This document shows positions 40,287 through 50,695 of a stretch of 64,000 nt of DNA, piece after piece; the stretch's first letter is position 1, and every line of letters starts with the position of its first letter. The notes beneath the pieces were generated by a model, which was not told where the DNA came from, did no database searches, and was given only the letters and a program-made list of their open reading frames with translations. The DNA lies in contig JAJCZM010000044.1 in assembly GCA_029262375.1 (NCBI GenBank), positions 338,551 through 402,550 on the forward strand. Direction: 5' to 3'. A program made the translations under genes and the position numbers. This DNA comes from Deltaproteobacteria bacterium (GTDB lineage Bacteria > Desulfobacterota > Binatia > UBA1149 > SPBQ01).

Positions 40287-40528
40287 GGCTCTGAATTAAA
40301 GACCGTGCTTCCCGAAATTGCGATTTCCGCCGGGCGCGACGGCCCGAGGCAGGTCTCACCATTTTTTGATGCGCGAGCCCCCCCAAAACGCCTGTGATTG
40401 CAGGGCCAAAACGGGCCGATAGGCACTCGTCACAGCACTTGCGGTACCGCCCCCCCACATTCCTGCGGAAACCGGTCCGCGCCCGGGAGTACGATGGTAC
40501 TAGGCCTTTTCTCTAGCGAGGTGTGGTT

Positions 40529-41119
40529 GTGGAGAACAATCTAGCGGGTGCTGTGGGATCGTTCGTATTAACAGGAGTCGTCGTCGGCGTCGTGATCTAT
40601 ATCGTGACGATCTACAACGGGCTCGTATCGCTCAAGCACGCGGTGACGCAGGCTTGGAGCAACATCGACGTCTTGCTCAAGCAGCGACACGAAGAACTGC
40701 CAAAGCTCGTCGAGAGCTGTAAGCAGTACAAGAACTTCGAGATCGAGGCGCTCGAGCGTGTGATGAAGGCACGAACGGATGCCCAAAACGCACGCGAAGC
40801 CGGTGACGTTGCCGGCGTGGGCGCCGCCGAAAGCACGATTAGTGCGGGACTCGGAAGCATCTTCGCCGTAGCCGAGGCCTATCCCGACCTCAAAACCGAC
40901 GAGACGTTCCAGCAACTGCTCGCGCGGATATCGCAGCTCGAAGAAGCGATTGCCGATCGCCGCGAGTTCTACAACGCAGCGGTGACCAGCAACAACGTAC
41001 GCATTGAGCAGTTTCCCGATTCCGTAGTCGCAAAACGTTTCGAGTTCGCGAACGCGGACACCCTGGAATTCGAACAACACGAGACCGCCGACGTTTCGGT
41101 CGAGCAATTGTTCTCATAG
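40529..41119 (+). CDS. lemA: LemA family protein (start approximate)
   Basis: VVIYIVTIYNGLVSLKHAVTQAWSNIDVLLKQRHEELPKLVESCKQYKNFE. Confidence 0.92.
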   Translation: MENNLAGAVGSFVLTGVVVGVVIYIVTIYNGLVSLKHAVTQAWSNIDVLLKQRHEELPKLVESCKQYKNFEIEALERVMKARTDAQNAREAGDVAGVGAAESTISAGLGSIFAVAEAYPDLKTDETFQQLLARISQLEEAIADRREFYNAAVTSNNVRIEQFPDSVVAKRFEFANADTLEFEQHETADVSVEQLFS

Positions 41120-41125
41120 GCGCAC

Positions 41126-41902
41126 ATGAATCCTTTCGACCTCGCCGATGGCGACATCGTCGGCGCCATCACCGCACTAGAACCCCATGAATTCTGGATC
41201 GCCGCTGGCTTCCTGACGCTGTTGTGCGTGATCTCATTCCTGGGATCTTTCTGGTACTTCCGTCGCGCACGCACGATGGAGGACATACCGACATCCAAAA
41301 TACGATCCGCTTCACAGGGATACGTCGAACTCGAAGGCCACGCACTACCTGCACCGAGTAGAGGCAATCTCACTTCGCCGCTCAGTGGCAAGACCTGCCT
41401 GTGGTGGGACTACAAAGTGGAAGAGCGCCGTGCAGGCAACCGCGGCGGTAACGGCGGATGGCGCATCGTCGATCACGGAACGAGCAAAGCGTCGTTTGTT
41501 CTCGACGATGATACCGGCACCTGTCTCGTGAAGCCGCCGGGCGCTTCGACGAACGTGAGCCTGAGCCGCACATGGTACGGCCCGGCCCATAAGCGCACGC
41601 CAAGCTTCACTGGAATAATCGGCGGCATGTCGCTGGGTGGCTACCGCTACACGGAGCGCATCATCGTTCCGGGCGAGAAAATATACGCACTCGGAAAATT
41701 CGATACTCTGCGCGAAGAAGACGGGATCGAGAACGTTCTGACGCGCCCCGAGGATGGACGCCCGTTCCTGCTCGCGACACGTTCGCAGGAGCAGGTCGTC
41801 GCCGCGCTGCGTAACACCGCCGGCAATGGACTTGCCGCATCACTCGCGAGCGGTGGAACGCTGCTGTGGTTGTTCGGAGCTCGCGGCCTACTCGGCGGCT
41901 AG
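41126..41902 (+). CDS. GIDE/BAM-domain membrane protein (eukaryotic MULAN-type domain, no RING), paired with LemA
   Basis: N-terminal TM; ELEGHALPAPSRGNLTSPLSGKTCLWWDYKVEER...FVLDDDTGTCLVKPPGA...YRYTERIIVPGEKIYALGKF. Confidence 0.75.
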   Translation: MNPFDLADGDIVGAITALEPHEFWIAAGFLTLLCVISFLGSFWYFRRARTMEDIPTSKIRSASQGYVELEGHALPAPSRGNLTSPLSGKTCLWWDYKVEERRAGNRGGNGGWRIVDHGTSKASFVLDDDTGTCLVKPPGASTNVSLSRTWYGPAHKRTPSFTGIIGGMSLGGYRYTERIIVPGEKIYALGKFDTLREEDGIENVLTRPEDGRPFLLATRSQEQVVAALRNTAGNGLAASLASGGTLLWLFGARGLLGG

Positions 41903-43800
41903 TTGCGTGCCTTGAAGCGATCCGCTTCCTGCTTGGAAATATCGCCCAGCGTTGCCGACAGGCATTGCGCCATGTCGCTGCCGCGAATCTGTACGGTTGC
42001 CGATACGGTCGATTGCAGCGCCGACGTGACCGCGTCGGGAAGGTTCACTGACCGCCCCGACACTTTGAGCTGCGTCTTCTCCGCGTCGCCACCTTTCAGC
42101 TGGAACTTCACAATGCCGCTCGACGTAAGCAGCTTGTCTTTGTACTTGTAGCCTTTGCCGTCCGGCACGTCGCCGCCGATCGTCTTCCAGCATTCCTTGC
42201 CGCTGCAAAGATCTCCGCCACGCACGACACGCGTGTCAGCCACGAGAGCATCGGTATCGTCGTAGACACAGGCGGAATACGCCGTGCCGTCGGCGATCAC
42301 CGGATTTCCATAGTCGATCTGTGACAACGCGGGCCCCTTCTGCATTTTGATCGACATCTTGTCGCCTTCGCCACCGATGTCGCGCCAGTCGAGTTGCGCT
42401 TTCAGGTAGCCGGTCGCGCAAGCGAGGTCGCGAAGCGGTGGGCAACGTACTTCGCCCGATTTCTCTACACTCTCCATCTGTTGCACGAGCGTGTCGTAGG
42501 CCGCCTGCTGCTCCTGCGTCATGCTTTCATAGGGCAACAGATCGAAAGCCGAATCCTCGAAAGGATTGGCAATCAGGTCGAAGAACTCCTCCAGGCCGCC
42601 GTCGCGCCAGATACGTTTGTACTGGTCGTCACGAATCGCCTTTTGATGATCCGTATATGCGATCATCAGGCCGTTAGGCGAGAACTGTTCGGCGTACGCG
42701 AACGGCCGCGCCGACTGCGTAGGCGTCGCGGGATCCTCCAGGTAAGGCAACAGGCTCACCGAATCTTCGGCCCACGACGCAACACCGGCAATCTCGGCAA
42801 GCGTTGCGAATATATCGACGGACTCCACCAGAGCCAGACTCTCGCCGCCGGCAACGGCGTGCGGGCTCTTCACAATGAGAGGCACGTTGATTCCGCCGTC
42901 GTACACTTCACCTTTCGCATGGGCCGACACGAACGGCGTACGCGTCACACCGGTCGGCGTACCGTTGTCGCCGATGAAAATGATCGTGGTATCGGCGAGC
43001 ACAGCCGAATCGATCGAATCGATGATGTCGCCGACCTCGCGGTCCATGGCCTCGATCGCGGCTTCGTATTTCACTCTATTAGTGGACCCTGCGTTGACGG
43101 TCGTCGTCAGCGGCCCGGTCGGAACGTGAAAGGGACTATGCGGTGCATTGAATGCGACGTAGAGCAGCCAAGGGTCCTGGTCGAACTCGGCGATTTTGGC
43201 GATCGCTTCAGCCGACACGTCGTCGGTAGCGTAGACCGAGTGCGGATCGGTCACCGTGAGCGGGCCGCCGAAGCTGTAGACGGTTTTCTTCCAACTGTCG
43301 TACGCACTGATGTTCCCGTTGAGCGCACCGGCGAAATAGTCGAAGCCCGAATCGATCGGGTGTGTGTGGTCGTCGCTCGGGCCGACGTGCCACTTACCGA
43401 TCGCGGCAGTGTGATGCGTACTCGAGAGTAGCTCGGCGAGCGTGGTCTCGGCGAGATCGAGCACGGCGCCGCCGGGAGTTCCAACCCCCGTGCGCAGCGC
43501 GTGGCGCCCCGTGAGAATCTGCGCACGCGATGGCGCGCAAGTCGAGTTGGTGTAGGCGTGGCGAAACAAGACGCCTTCTTGGGCCAACGCATTCAGTCGC
43601 GGCGTCGGTCCCGGGTCGGCCCCCTCGCCCACATGGCCGTAGTACACGTCATCGTTGTACTGCTCGACCATATCGACGCCCATGTCGTCGCCGATAAAGA
43701 TCAGGAAGTTGTCGCGCGCGTCGGCCCTCGTCGCGATGAGCGACAAACAGCCGAGAAGAGCCGCGAGGAGTGCGCGAAGAGTGAATCGTGAACTGTTCAT
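41899..43800 (-). CDS. Secreted type I sulfatase with an extra C-terminal domain
   Basis: Signal peptide; DNFLIFIGDDMGVDMV; CAPSRAQILTGR (CxPSR formylglycine motif); GKWHVG; C-terminal CWKTIGG...GYKYKDKLL...IVKFQLKGG. Confidence 0.9.
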   Translation of the reverse strand: MNSSRFTLRALLAALLGCLSLIATRADARDNFLIFIGDDMGVDMVEQYNDDVYYGHVGEGADPGPTPRLNALAQEGVLFRHAYTNSTCAPSRAQILTGRHALRTGVGTPGGAVLDLAETTLAELLSSTHHTAAIGKWHVGPSDDHTHPIDSGFDYFAGALNGNISAYDSWKKTVYSFGGPLTVTDPHSVYATDDVSAEAIAKIAEFDQDPWLLYVAFNAPHSPFHVPTGPLTTTVNAGSTNRVKYEAAIEAMDREVGDIIDSIDSAVLADTTIIFIGDNGTPTGVTRTPFVSAHAKGEVYDGGINVPLIVKSPHAVAGGESLALVESVDIFATLAEIAGVASWAEDSVSLLPYLEDPATPTQSARPFAYAEQFSPNGLMIAYTDHQKAIRDDQYKRIWRDGGLEEFFDLIANPFEDSAFDLLPYESMTQEQQAAYDTLVQQMESVEKSGEVRCPPLRDLACATGYLKAQLDWRDIGGEGDKMSIKMQKGPALSQIDYGNPVIADGTAYSACVYDDTDALVADTRVVRGGDLCSGKECWKTIGGDVPDGKGYKYKDKLLTSSGIVKFQLKGGDAEKTQLKVSGRSVNLPDAVTSALQSTVSATVQIRGSDMAQCLSATLGDISKQEADRFKARN

Positions 43801-43971
43801 GGAGTGCGCCGGGCCGGGTGACTGCAACAATAGGAAGAGCATCGGGAGCCTGTCAATGCGATTTCGTTGCAAGATCTCCCATGCCCGACTTACACAAGAC
43901 TACAACGGCACAAGACTACAACTGTGGCGTCACGCCGATGTCACTCGCCTCAGGTGAGCGCGACAGTCCGA

Positions 43972-44385
43972 CTACTGCGCCGCGACAGCCTCGATCTCGA
44001 CCATGAGGTCCGGGTTTACGAGACGCGAGATCTGCAACAGCGTCTGCGGCGGCCGCGTGCCCGCTTCACCGATCCAATCGGAATAGACATCGTAGTTCGC
44101 CAAGAAAGCATCGATGTCGGTCGTAAAGAAGCGTAGATGCAAGATGTTCGCACGCGTCATACCCGCCTTCTCGAGAATCGCATCGATGTTGGCCAGCGCC
44201 GCGACCGTCTGCCCACGGACGTCTCCCGGCGCAATCACGGCGAGCCCGAGATCGGCCTCGGGATCTTCGCGCAACGCGACCTGTCCGGAGCAATGCATCA
44301 AGCGCTTGTGCCCCTCGACGACCTCGGCCTGATCCATGTGAAAGGCGATTCCCCATTCGACGGGATTGATGGATTCTCGTTTCAT
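43972..44385 (-). CDS. RidA family protein
   Basis: FHMDQAEVVEGHKRLMHCSGQVALREDPEADLG...VRGQTVAALANIDAILEKAGMTRANILHLRFFTTD. Confidence 0.9.
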   Translation of the reverse strand: MKRESINPVEWGIAFHMDQAEVVEGHKRLMHCSGQVALREDPEADLGLAVIAPGDVRGQTVAALANIDAILEKAGMTRANILHLRFFTTDIDAFLANYDVYSDWIGEAGTRPPQTLLQISRLVNPDLMVEIEAVAAQ

Positions 44386-44517
44386 TCTCTAAAACCTCGC
44401 GTGCCGGCAGCCGTAACTGTTCTTTCATCTCGGTATCCACGCTAAGACCAGCGGCTGTCCGGCTATTCACGGCCGTTCGTGGCAGTTCGCAGGCAGTTCG
44501 CAGGAGGGAAAAGGCAC

Positions 44518-45432
44518 ATGGCGAGAATGTGTGAAAACCGAGTGGTGATTGTAACCGGCGCCGGTCGAGGCATCGGTCGCGAGTACGCGCTGATGTTGGC
44601 GGCGCAAGGCGCGCAGGTCGTTGTCAATGATCTCGGCGGCGCGCGTGACGGAACGGGGGCTGATCTCGGTCCGGCCGATGAGGTTGTAAACGAAATCAAT
44701 GCCGCGGGCGGCGTCGCCATCGCCAACGGCGCCGACGTCAGCAACTACGATCAAGCCGGCGAGATGATCGCGCAAGCAGTCGACAGCTTCGGCCGGCTCG
44801 ATGTCCTCGTCAACAACGCAGGCATACTGCGCGATCGAATGCTCATCAACATGGAAGAGCACGAATGGGACGCCGTCATCCAAGTCCACCTGAAGGGCAC
44901 TTGGGCACCATCTAAACATGCGTCGATGTATTGGCGCTCGCGCAGCAAGGCGGGCGAGCACGTCGATGCGCGCCTCATCAACACGACATCGGTCTCCGGA
45001 ATATACGGCAACGCCGGACAGACGAACTACGGCGCCGCCAAGATGGGAATCGCAGCGTTCACGATCATCGCCGCCCGCGAGCTAGGTAGATACGGCATCA
45101 GCGTGAACGCGATCGCCCCTGCGGCGCTCACGCGTCTGACCGAAGACCTTCCGATGGGCGCCGCCGACGAAGCGCAGAAGGCCGCGATGCACCCGCGATG
45201 GATAGCACCTATAGTCACCTGGCTCGCCAGCAGTGATTCGGCGGGCGTGACGGGTCGCGTCTTCGAAGCGTCGGGCGAAGTCCTCGCGGTAGCCGAAGGC
45301 TGGCACCGCGGTCCAACGGCAACACCCGTGGACGACCCGACCGTGATCGGAGACATCGCGCGCGACCTCGTACGAAGAGCGCGCCTCAACGCCGGTATGA
45401 ACGGCAAAGACCTCGACGGCGGTCTCGAGTAG
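44518..45432 (+). CDS. SDR family NAD(P)-dependent oxidoreductase (MFE-2 type 3-hydroxyacyl-CoA dehydrogenase-like)
   Basis: VVIVTGAGRGIGREYALMLAAQGAQVVVNDLGGARDGTG; LVNNAGILRDRM; YGAAKMGIAAFT. Confidence 0.92.
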   Translation: MARMCENRVVIVTGAGRGIGREYALMLAAQGAQVVVNDLGGARDGTGADLGPADEVVNEINAAGGVAIANGADVSNYDQAGEMIAQAVDSFGRLDVLVNNAGILRDRMLINMEEHEWDAVIQVHLKGTWAPSKHASMYWRSRSKAGEHVDARLINTTSVSGIYGNAGQTNYGAAKMGIAAFTIIAARELGRYGISVNAIAPAALTRLTEDLPMGAADEAQKAAMHPRWIAPIVTWLASSDSAGVTGRVFEASGEVLAVAEGWHRGPTATPVDDPTVIGDIARDLVRRARLNAGMNGKDLDGGLE

Positions 45433-45459
45433 ATCGTCCCAGCGAACGGAGAAAAGTGC

Positions 45460-46503
45460 ATGCGCATCGAAACCAGCATCCCCATGAACGATTGGAGCTC
45501 CATTGCCGACTCCGCCCGACACTCGGAGAAAGTCGGCTACGACGGGCTCGTGAGTTTCGAGATCGCCAACGATCCGTTCATTCCTTTGGCGTTCGCCGCC
45601 ACCGCCACCGAGCACGTGCAGCTCGGTACCGCGATCACCGTCTGTTTCCCGCGCAGTCCAATGGTCATGGCCGGCACCGCTTGGGATCTGCATGTTCAAT
45701 CCAAAGGCCGCTTCACACTCGGAATGGGCACGCAGGTCAAAGGACACAACGAACGTCGATTCAGCGTGCCCTGGGTTCCGCCGCTGCCACGGCTTCGCGA
45801 GTACATCGGCGCGCTGCGCGCGATCTGGCGCTGTTGGGAACACGGAGACAAGCTCGACTTCCAAGGCGAACACTACAACTTCACGTTGATGACGCCGGAG
45901 TTCTCGCCCCCGAAATCGAACCTGCCGCCGATCCCCATCAGCATTGCGGCCGTGAAGCCGGCCATGTTGAAACTATCGGGGACGATCTGCGACGGTGTAC
46001 GTCTGCACGGATTCGCGACCAAGAAATACTTGGAAGAGGTCGCTCTACCGGCCGTCAACGAAGGGCTGGTCAAGTCGGGCCGCGATCGGTCGCAGTTCGA
46101 AGTATGGGGCGGCGGGTTCATCGCAACGGGCCCCGACCAAGAGGCGGTCGATCAACAGCTCGAATGGTGTCGTTATCGCATCGGCTTCTACGGCAGCACG
46201 CGTAGCTACCACGGCGTCTTCAACCTACACGGCTGGGACGACCTCGGTATGAAACTGCACACGATGTCGAGGGAAGGTAAGTGGAAAGAGATGGCGGCAG
46301 AGATCCCCGACGACGTGCTTCACGCGTTCGTCGCGGCGGCGCCGTATGACGGTATCAACAAAGCGATCGAAGAACGCTTTGCTGGACTCGCCGACAGCAT
46401 CACGCTCGATTTCAGCCAAGCGGAACCGGGATTGCAGGCGGAACTGCTGCAAGACCTCAAGAAGATCCCGCAGGAGTTCACCGGCTTCGCGAAAGACTGG
46501 TAG
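45460..46503 (+). CDS. LLM class (TIGR03617-like) F420-type oxidoreductase
   Basis: EKVGYDGLVSFEIANDPFIPLAFAATATEHVQLGTAITVCFPRSPMVMAGTAWDLHVQSKGRFTLGMGTQVKGHNERRFSVPW. Confidence 0.9.
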   Translation: MRIETSIPMNDWSSIADSARHSEKVGYDGLVSFEIANDPFIPLAFAATATEHVQLGTAITVCFPRSPMVMAGTAWDLHVQSKGRFTLGMGTQVKGHNERRFSVPWVPPLPRLREYIGALRAIWRCWEHGDKLDFQGEHYNFTLMTPEFSPPKSNLPPIPISIAAVKPAMLKLSGTICDGVRLHGFATKKYLEEVALPAVNEGLVKSGRDRSQFEVWGGGFIATGPDQEAVDQQLEWCRYRIGFYGSTRSYHGVFNLHGWDDLGMKLHTMSREGKWKEMAAEIPDDVLHAFVAAAPYDGINKAIEERFAGLADSITLDFSQAEPGLQAELLQDLKKIPQEFTGFAKDW

Positions 46504-48474
46504 CTACTCGGGGAGCGCGAACGCCACGATCGAATCACCGGGGGTCGTGTTCATCAGACCGTGCCCGCCGGCGGCGATGACGACGAACTGCCGGCTGCGT
46601 TTGCCCACGCGATAGGTCATCGGCGTCGCCTGCCCTCCCGCGGGCAGGCGGTGCTGCCACAGCTCACGCCCCGTCTCACTGTCGAACGCACGAATGTAAT
46701 TGTCGGTCGTCGATGCGAGGAAGACCAGCCCGGATGCCGTGACGATCGGCCCTCCCTTGGTGGGTACCCCCCACTTGAACCAGATCGGGAACGGCGCGAG
46801 GTCGCGCAGGCTGCCCACCGGAACATGCCAGAGGATCTCGCCCGCTTTCGCGTCTATCCCCACCAAGGCGCCCCACGGCGGCGGACTGCATGGTATTCCG
46901 ATCGGCGACAGGAGCGGCCAACGGGCAAATGCGTAGGGCGTTCCCTCTTGCGGCTCGATGATGAATCCTTGCGCCTCCGCTTCCGCAACATCGGCACGAG
47001 GGATCATCTTGATGCCGGCCGCTACGCGCACGGTATTGATGACGACGATCTGACGTTCGGGGTCGATCGCCGGGCTTCCCCAGTTCGCACCGCCGGTATA
47101 CGCCGGATAGTTGAGCGTGCCGTTCACACTCGGCGGCGTGTACAACCCTTCGTTGTCGAGCGCTTCCATCTGACGTCGGCAATCACCGCGATCCCACTCC
47201 GTCAGCCCGAAAGCATCTTCCGGGCTGATTTCCAGCGGATGAATCGCAGGAGGTTTGGTCGGATACGGCTGTGTGCGCGAGAGTTTCTCTTCGGGAACGC
47301 CGCCGGTCTGCGGAACCGGGCGCTCCTCGACGGGAAAGATGGGATCTCCCGTTCGCCGATCGAGAAAGAAGACAAAGCCCATCTTCGTCGTCTGAACCAG
47401 TGCCGGCACAACGCTGCCATCGGGCCTTTGCATGTCGAACAACGTCGGCTGAGACGGCACGTCGTAGTCCCAAACATCGTGATGGACGGTCTGAAAGTTC
47501 CAGCGCACTTTGCCGGTAGCGACTTCGAGCGCGACCACCGAACTCGAATAGTAGTCGAGTCCTTCGCGAAGTGCGCCGTAGTAATCGGGCGAGGTATTGC
47601 CGGTGGGCACGTAGATCAGGCCCAGTTCTTCGTCGACCGATAGCGTAGACCACGAGTTCGTCGTACCGCGATGAAATCGCGGGTCTTCACCGGCTGCCAC
47701 CAACGGCTCACGGTCGGGCGGGATCGGATCCCACGCCCATCGCAACTCACCGCTGCGAATATCGAAGGCGCGGATGACGCCGGCCGGCGCGTCGACCCTG
47801 ATATTGTCGAGAATGAACGCACCGGTGACGACCATGTCTTCGACGATGAGCGGTGCCGAAGTAACGCCGTACTCACCGGGGTACGGATCGCCTACCCCTG
47901 CGCGCAGATTGACCTCGCCATTGAGTCCGAAATCGTCGCAGGTCTCTCCGGTGGCCGCGTCGAGTGCTATCAAGCGCGCGTCAATCGTAGGCGCGATGAT
48001 GCGCCGCTTGCACACCGAGTCGTTGGACCTCAGCGGATCCACCCACGTAGAAACACCACGGCAGGTAACTAGAAATCCACCGGTCGGATCGACCTGGGGG
48101 TCGTAACGCCACTTGACGTCGCCTGTTTCTGCATCCAGCGCGATGACTTCGTTAAACGGCGTGCACACGTACATCACGCCGTCGGCAACAATCGGCGTCA
48201 GCTGAAACGAACTCGGCATCGCGCCCGACTTTTTTTCGGGCCAGTGGCCGGTATGGAACTCCCACGCGACTTCCAACTCGCCGACGTTATCGCGGGTGAT
48301 TTGGGTCGCGGCCGAATAGCGCCCGCCGCCGATCGCGGCGCCGTACACGGGCCACTCGGCGGTCGGGCCGCTGTGATCGATCACCGGAGGCTCGCAAGCC
48401 GCCAGCGCGAGGACGACCAGCATCGAGATGACGGCGGTGAGCCACTTCGCAAACGCGTTAGTCGACGATGCCAT
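46504..48474 (-). CDS. PQQ-dependent (quinoprotein) dehydrogenase, putative lipoprotein
   Basis: MLVVLALAAC lipobox-like; AEWPVYGAAIGGGRYSAATQITRDNVGELEVAWEFHTG; WNFQTVHHDVWDYDVPSQPTLFD; GGPIVTASGLVFLASTTDNYIRAFDSETGRELWQHRLPAGGQATPMTY. Confidence 0.92.
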   Translation of the reverse strand: MASSTNAFAKWLTAVISMLVVLALAACEPPVIDHSGPTAEWPVYGAAIGGGRYSAATQITRDNVGELEVAWEFHTGHWPEKKSGAMPSSFQLTPIVADGVMYVCTPFNEVIALDAETGDVKWRYDPQVDPTGGFLVTCRGVSTWVDPLRSNDSVCKRRIIAPTIDARLIALDAATGETCDDFGLNGEVNLRAGVGDPYPGEYGVTSAPLIVEDMVVTGAFILDNIRVDAPAGVIRAFDIRSGELRWAWDPIPPDREPLVAAGEDPRFHRGTTNSWSTLSVDEELGLIYVPTGNTSPDYYGALREGLDYYSSSVVALEVATGKVRWNFQTVHHDVWDYDVPSQPTLFDMQRPDGSVVPALVQTTKMGFVFFLDRRTGDPIFPVEERPVPQTGGVPEEKLSRTQPYPTKPPAIHPLEISPEDAFGLTEWDRGDCRRQMEALDNEGLYTPPSVNGTLNYPAYTGGANWGSPAIDPERQIVVINTVRVAAGIKMIPRADVAEAEAQGFIIEPQEGTPYAFARWPLLSPIGIPCSPPPWGALVGIDAKAGEILWHVPVGSLRDLAPFPIWFKWGVPTKGGPIVTASGLVFLASTTDNYIRAFDSETGRELWQHRLPAGGQATPMTYRVGKRSRQFVVIAAGGHGLMNTTPGDSIVAFALPE

Positions 48475-48600
48475 GCCCGCTGTAGTAAACGGGACCAAGG
48501 GCCGACGCTACCGTCGGGCGCGGCCCTACGGCATAGTCGCCCGCGAACGGCCGCGCCCGCAGCCGTGCGACCAGGCCACAGACGACTTAGGAGAGACCAC

Positions 48601-49599
48601 GTGGATTTTGCCATCGTTCCCGAAGTAGCCACGATGCCGGCCGAAGGCTCAGGCATCGACTCGATCATCAGCCAGGCACGCAAAGCCGAAGACCTCGGAT
48701 ACACGGGTTGTTTCGTGCCCGATCACTACGTGTTCGAAGACATCGGAACACTGAAGCCCGACCGTCCGACCTACGACGCGTTCATGACGCTGGCCGTCGT
48801 CGCGCAACACACCAAGTACATGAAGCTCGCGACCCACGTCGCGTGCGCAATTTTCCGACACCCCGCGATGCACGCACGTCTGTTCGCACAGATCGACGAA
48901 GCCAGCGGCGGTCGCGCCGTCGCGGGCATGGGCGCCGGCTGGACGAAGGCCGAGTTCGAGATCATGGGCATCGACTTTCCCGAAGTATCCGAGCGCCTGA
49001 AAATGATGGACGAGCAGATCGAAATCATGCGCGGCCTGTGGACCAACGAATCATTCGACTACGACGGCAACTACTATCAGCTAAAGGACGCACCGTTGTT
49101 GCCGAAACCTGTTCAGGTAGGCGGCCCGCCGATCATGCTCGGAGGAAGCGGCAAGGGCATACTTCGTCGTGCCGGGCGCTACGCCGACATTCTTCACATG
49201 GTCCCGCAGACCGGCAAGCAGGGAACCACGACACCCGAAGAGATCAAGAAACTCACAGACGACGCACTCGTCGAGAAATTGGCGCTAGTGCGCGAGGAAG
49301 AGGCCAAAGCCGGTCGCCCAGCGGGCAGCGTGAAGTTCGCCACCACGGTGTTCAATCTGATCTTCACGGGATCGCCCTCGGAAACGACCGATACCGGCGC
49401 TGCCCTCGGCAGCTTGTTCGGGCTCGATGGCCCGAATGTACTGCGCCACCCCGCCATCCTGATCGGCACGCCCGAAGAAATGGTCGCGGAACTGCAACGC
49501 CGCCACGATACCCACGGACTCGATCTCGTCGGCATTCATCTGGGTACAGACGAGGGTCTCGAGCGATTCGGAAAGGAAGTGTTGGCGAAGCTAGTTTAG
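48601..49599 (+). CDS. LLM class flavin/F420-dependent oxidoreductase
   Basis: GTG start preceded by aggagag; MDFAIVPEVATMPAEGSGIDSIISQARKAEDLGYTGCFVPDHYVFED; GGRAVAGMGAGWTKAEFEIMGIDFPEVSERLKMMDEQIEIMRGLW. Confidence 0.9.
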   Translation: MDFAIVPEVATMPAEGSGIDSIISQARKAEDLGYTGCFVPDHYVFEDIGTLKPDRPTYDAFMTLAVVAQHTKYMKLATHVACAIFRHPAMHARLFAQIDEASGGRAVAGMGAGWTKAEFEIMGIDFPEVSERLKMMDEQIEIMRGLWTNESFDYDGNYYQLKDAPLLPKPVQVGGPPIMLGGSGKGILRRAGRYADILHMVPQTGKQGTTTPEEIKKLTDDALVEKLALVREEEAKAGRPAGSVKFATTVFNLIFTGSPSETTDTGAALGSLFGLDGPNVLRHPAILIGTPEEMVAELQRRHDTHGLDLVGIHLGTDEGLERFGKEVLAKLV

Positions 49600-49624
49600 C
49601 GACGCCGTCGGCCGCGTGTGAGAA

Positions 49625-50695
49625 TCAGCCCGTCCAGGTGACGCCGAGGCCGGGCTCGTCGTTCGTGGACATCATGCCGTCTTCAAGAATGAAGCCGCCG
49701 GTGACGACGTCGCGTGCAAGGTCGAAGCTGCCGTCCAAATCCAAGTAGCGCGTCGCCGGTGAGGCCAGCGCCGCGTGCAGAGCGGCTGCGATGCTGATGG
49801 CGCTTTCGTCCATGCAGCCCCACATCAATTCGATACCGCCGCAGTCGGCGATCGTCGCGATTCGCAACGCTTCATGGATGCCGCCGCACTTCATGAGCTT
49901 GATGTTGAAGATCCCGCAGGCCGCCGGTGGTGCGGCCAATTGCAGCGCGTCGCTGCTGTCGAGGATGCTCTCGTCGAGTGCGATCTTACGGCGCAGCGAG
50001 TCGGGCAACGCGCGAACAGCTGCGATGTCATCGGCCTTCATCGGCTGCTCGATGAACTCGATCTTCAAATCGGCCGTCTGATCAACGAACAGTTGTAGCT
50101 GTGCCGCATCGTAGCCTTGGTTCGGATCGACGCGAATCAAGACATCGCCGCCCAGATCGTGACGCACCATGCGAAGCCGCTCGATATCTTCCTCAACCGA
50201 GTGACCTAACTTGATCTTGAGAATACGAAAGCCGTTGTCGGCATGTTCGCGCGCTTCACGCACCGTGTCGTCCACTCCGAGAATGCCGATCGTCACCGAC
50301 GTCGGCAGCCGATCGTGCGCACGACCGAGCATTTCGACGAGCGGCATGCGGATGCTCTTTCCCACCAAATCGTAGAGTGCGATGTCGAGCGCGGCACGTG
50401 CGGCGGGAGTCTGCGGCATCTGTGCGCGCAGACGACGGCTCACCGCCGGAAGCGAACGGAAGTCGGTGCCGATGAGCCAGCCGAGCTGTTCCTTCGCCAG
50501 CGCCTGTTGGCAAACTTCGTTGGTTTCACCCGTGACGTGCTTCTCGGGAGACGCCGCGCCCAGGCCGAACGACCCGTCCTGCGCATAGACACGCGTGACA
50601 ACCAGCTCGATCGAGTCGATGCGACGAAACGCGATCTCGTAGGGGCGCGCCAATTCGAGCGCGTACACGTCGGAATGAATCGCTTCTATTTTCAC
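49625..50695 (-). CDS. Enolase-superfamily dipeptide epimerase-like / DgcA (N-acetyl-D-Glu racemase)-like
   Basis: FRILKIKLGHSVEEDIERLRMVR...DVLIRVDPNQGYD...IEFIEQPMKADD...KIALDESILDSSDALQL...FNIKLMKCGGIHEAL. ATGA overlap with the upstream DUF1611 gene. Confidence 0.8.
   Translation of the reverse strand: MKIEAIHSDVYALELARPYEIAFRRIDSIELVVTRVYAQDGSFGLGAASPEKHVTGETNEVCQQALAKEQLGWLIGTDFRSLPAVSRRLRAQMPQTPAARAALDIALYDLVGKSIRMPLVEMLGRAHDRLPTSVTIGILGVDDTVREAREHADNGFRILKIKLGHSVEEDIERLRMVRHDLGGDVLIRVDPNQGYDAAQLQLFVDQTADLKIEFIEQPMKADDIAAVRALPDSLRRKIALDESILDSSDALQLAAPPAACGIFNIKLMKCGGIHEALRIATIADCGGIELMWGCMDESAISIAAALHAALASPATRYLDLDGSFDLARDVVTGGFILEDGMMSTNDEPGLGVTWTG

Noticed and set aside
44484-44508. 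Short tandem repeat GGCAGTTCGCAGGCAGTTCGCA before the SDR gene
   Set aside because: Only two units; overlaps the RBS region; most likely trivial.
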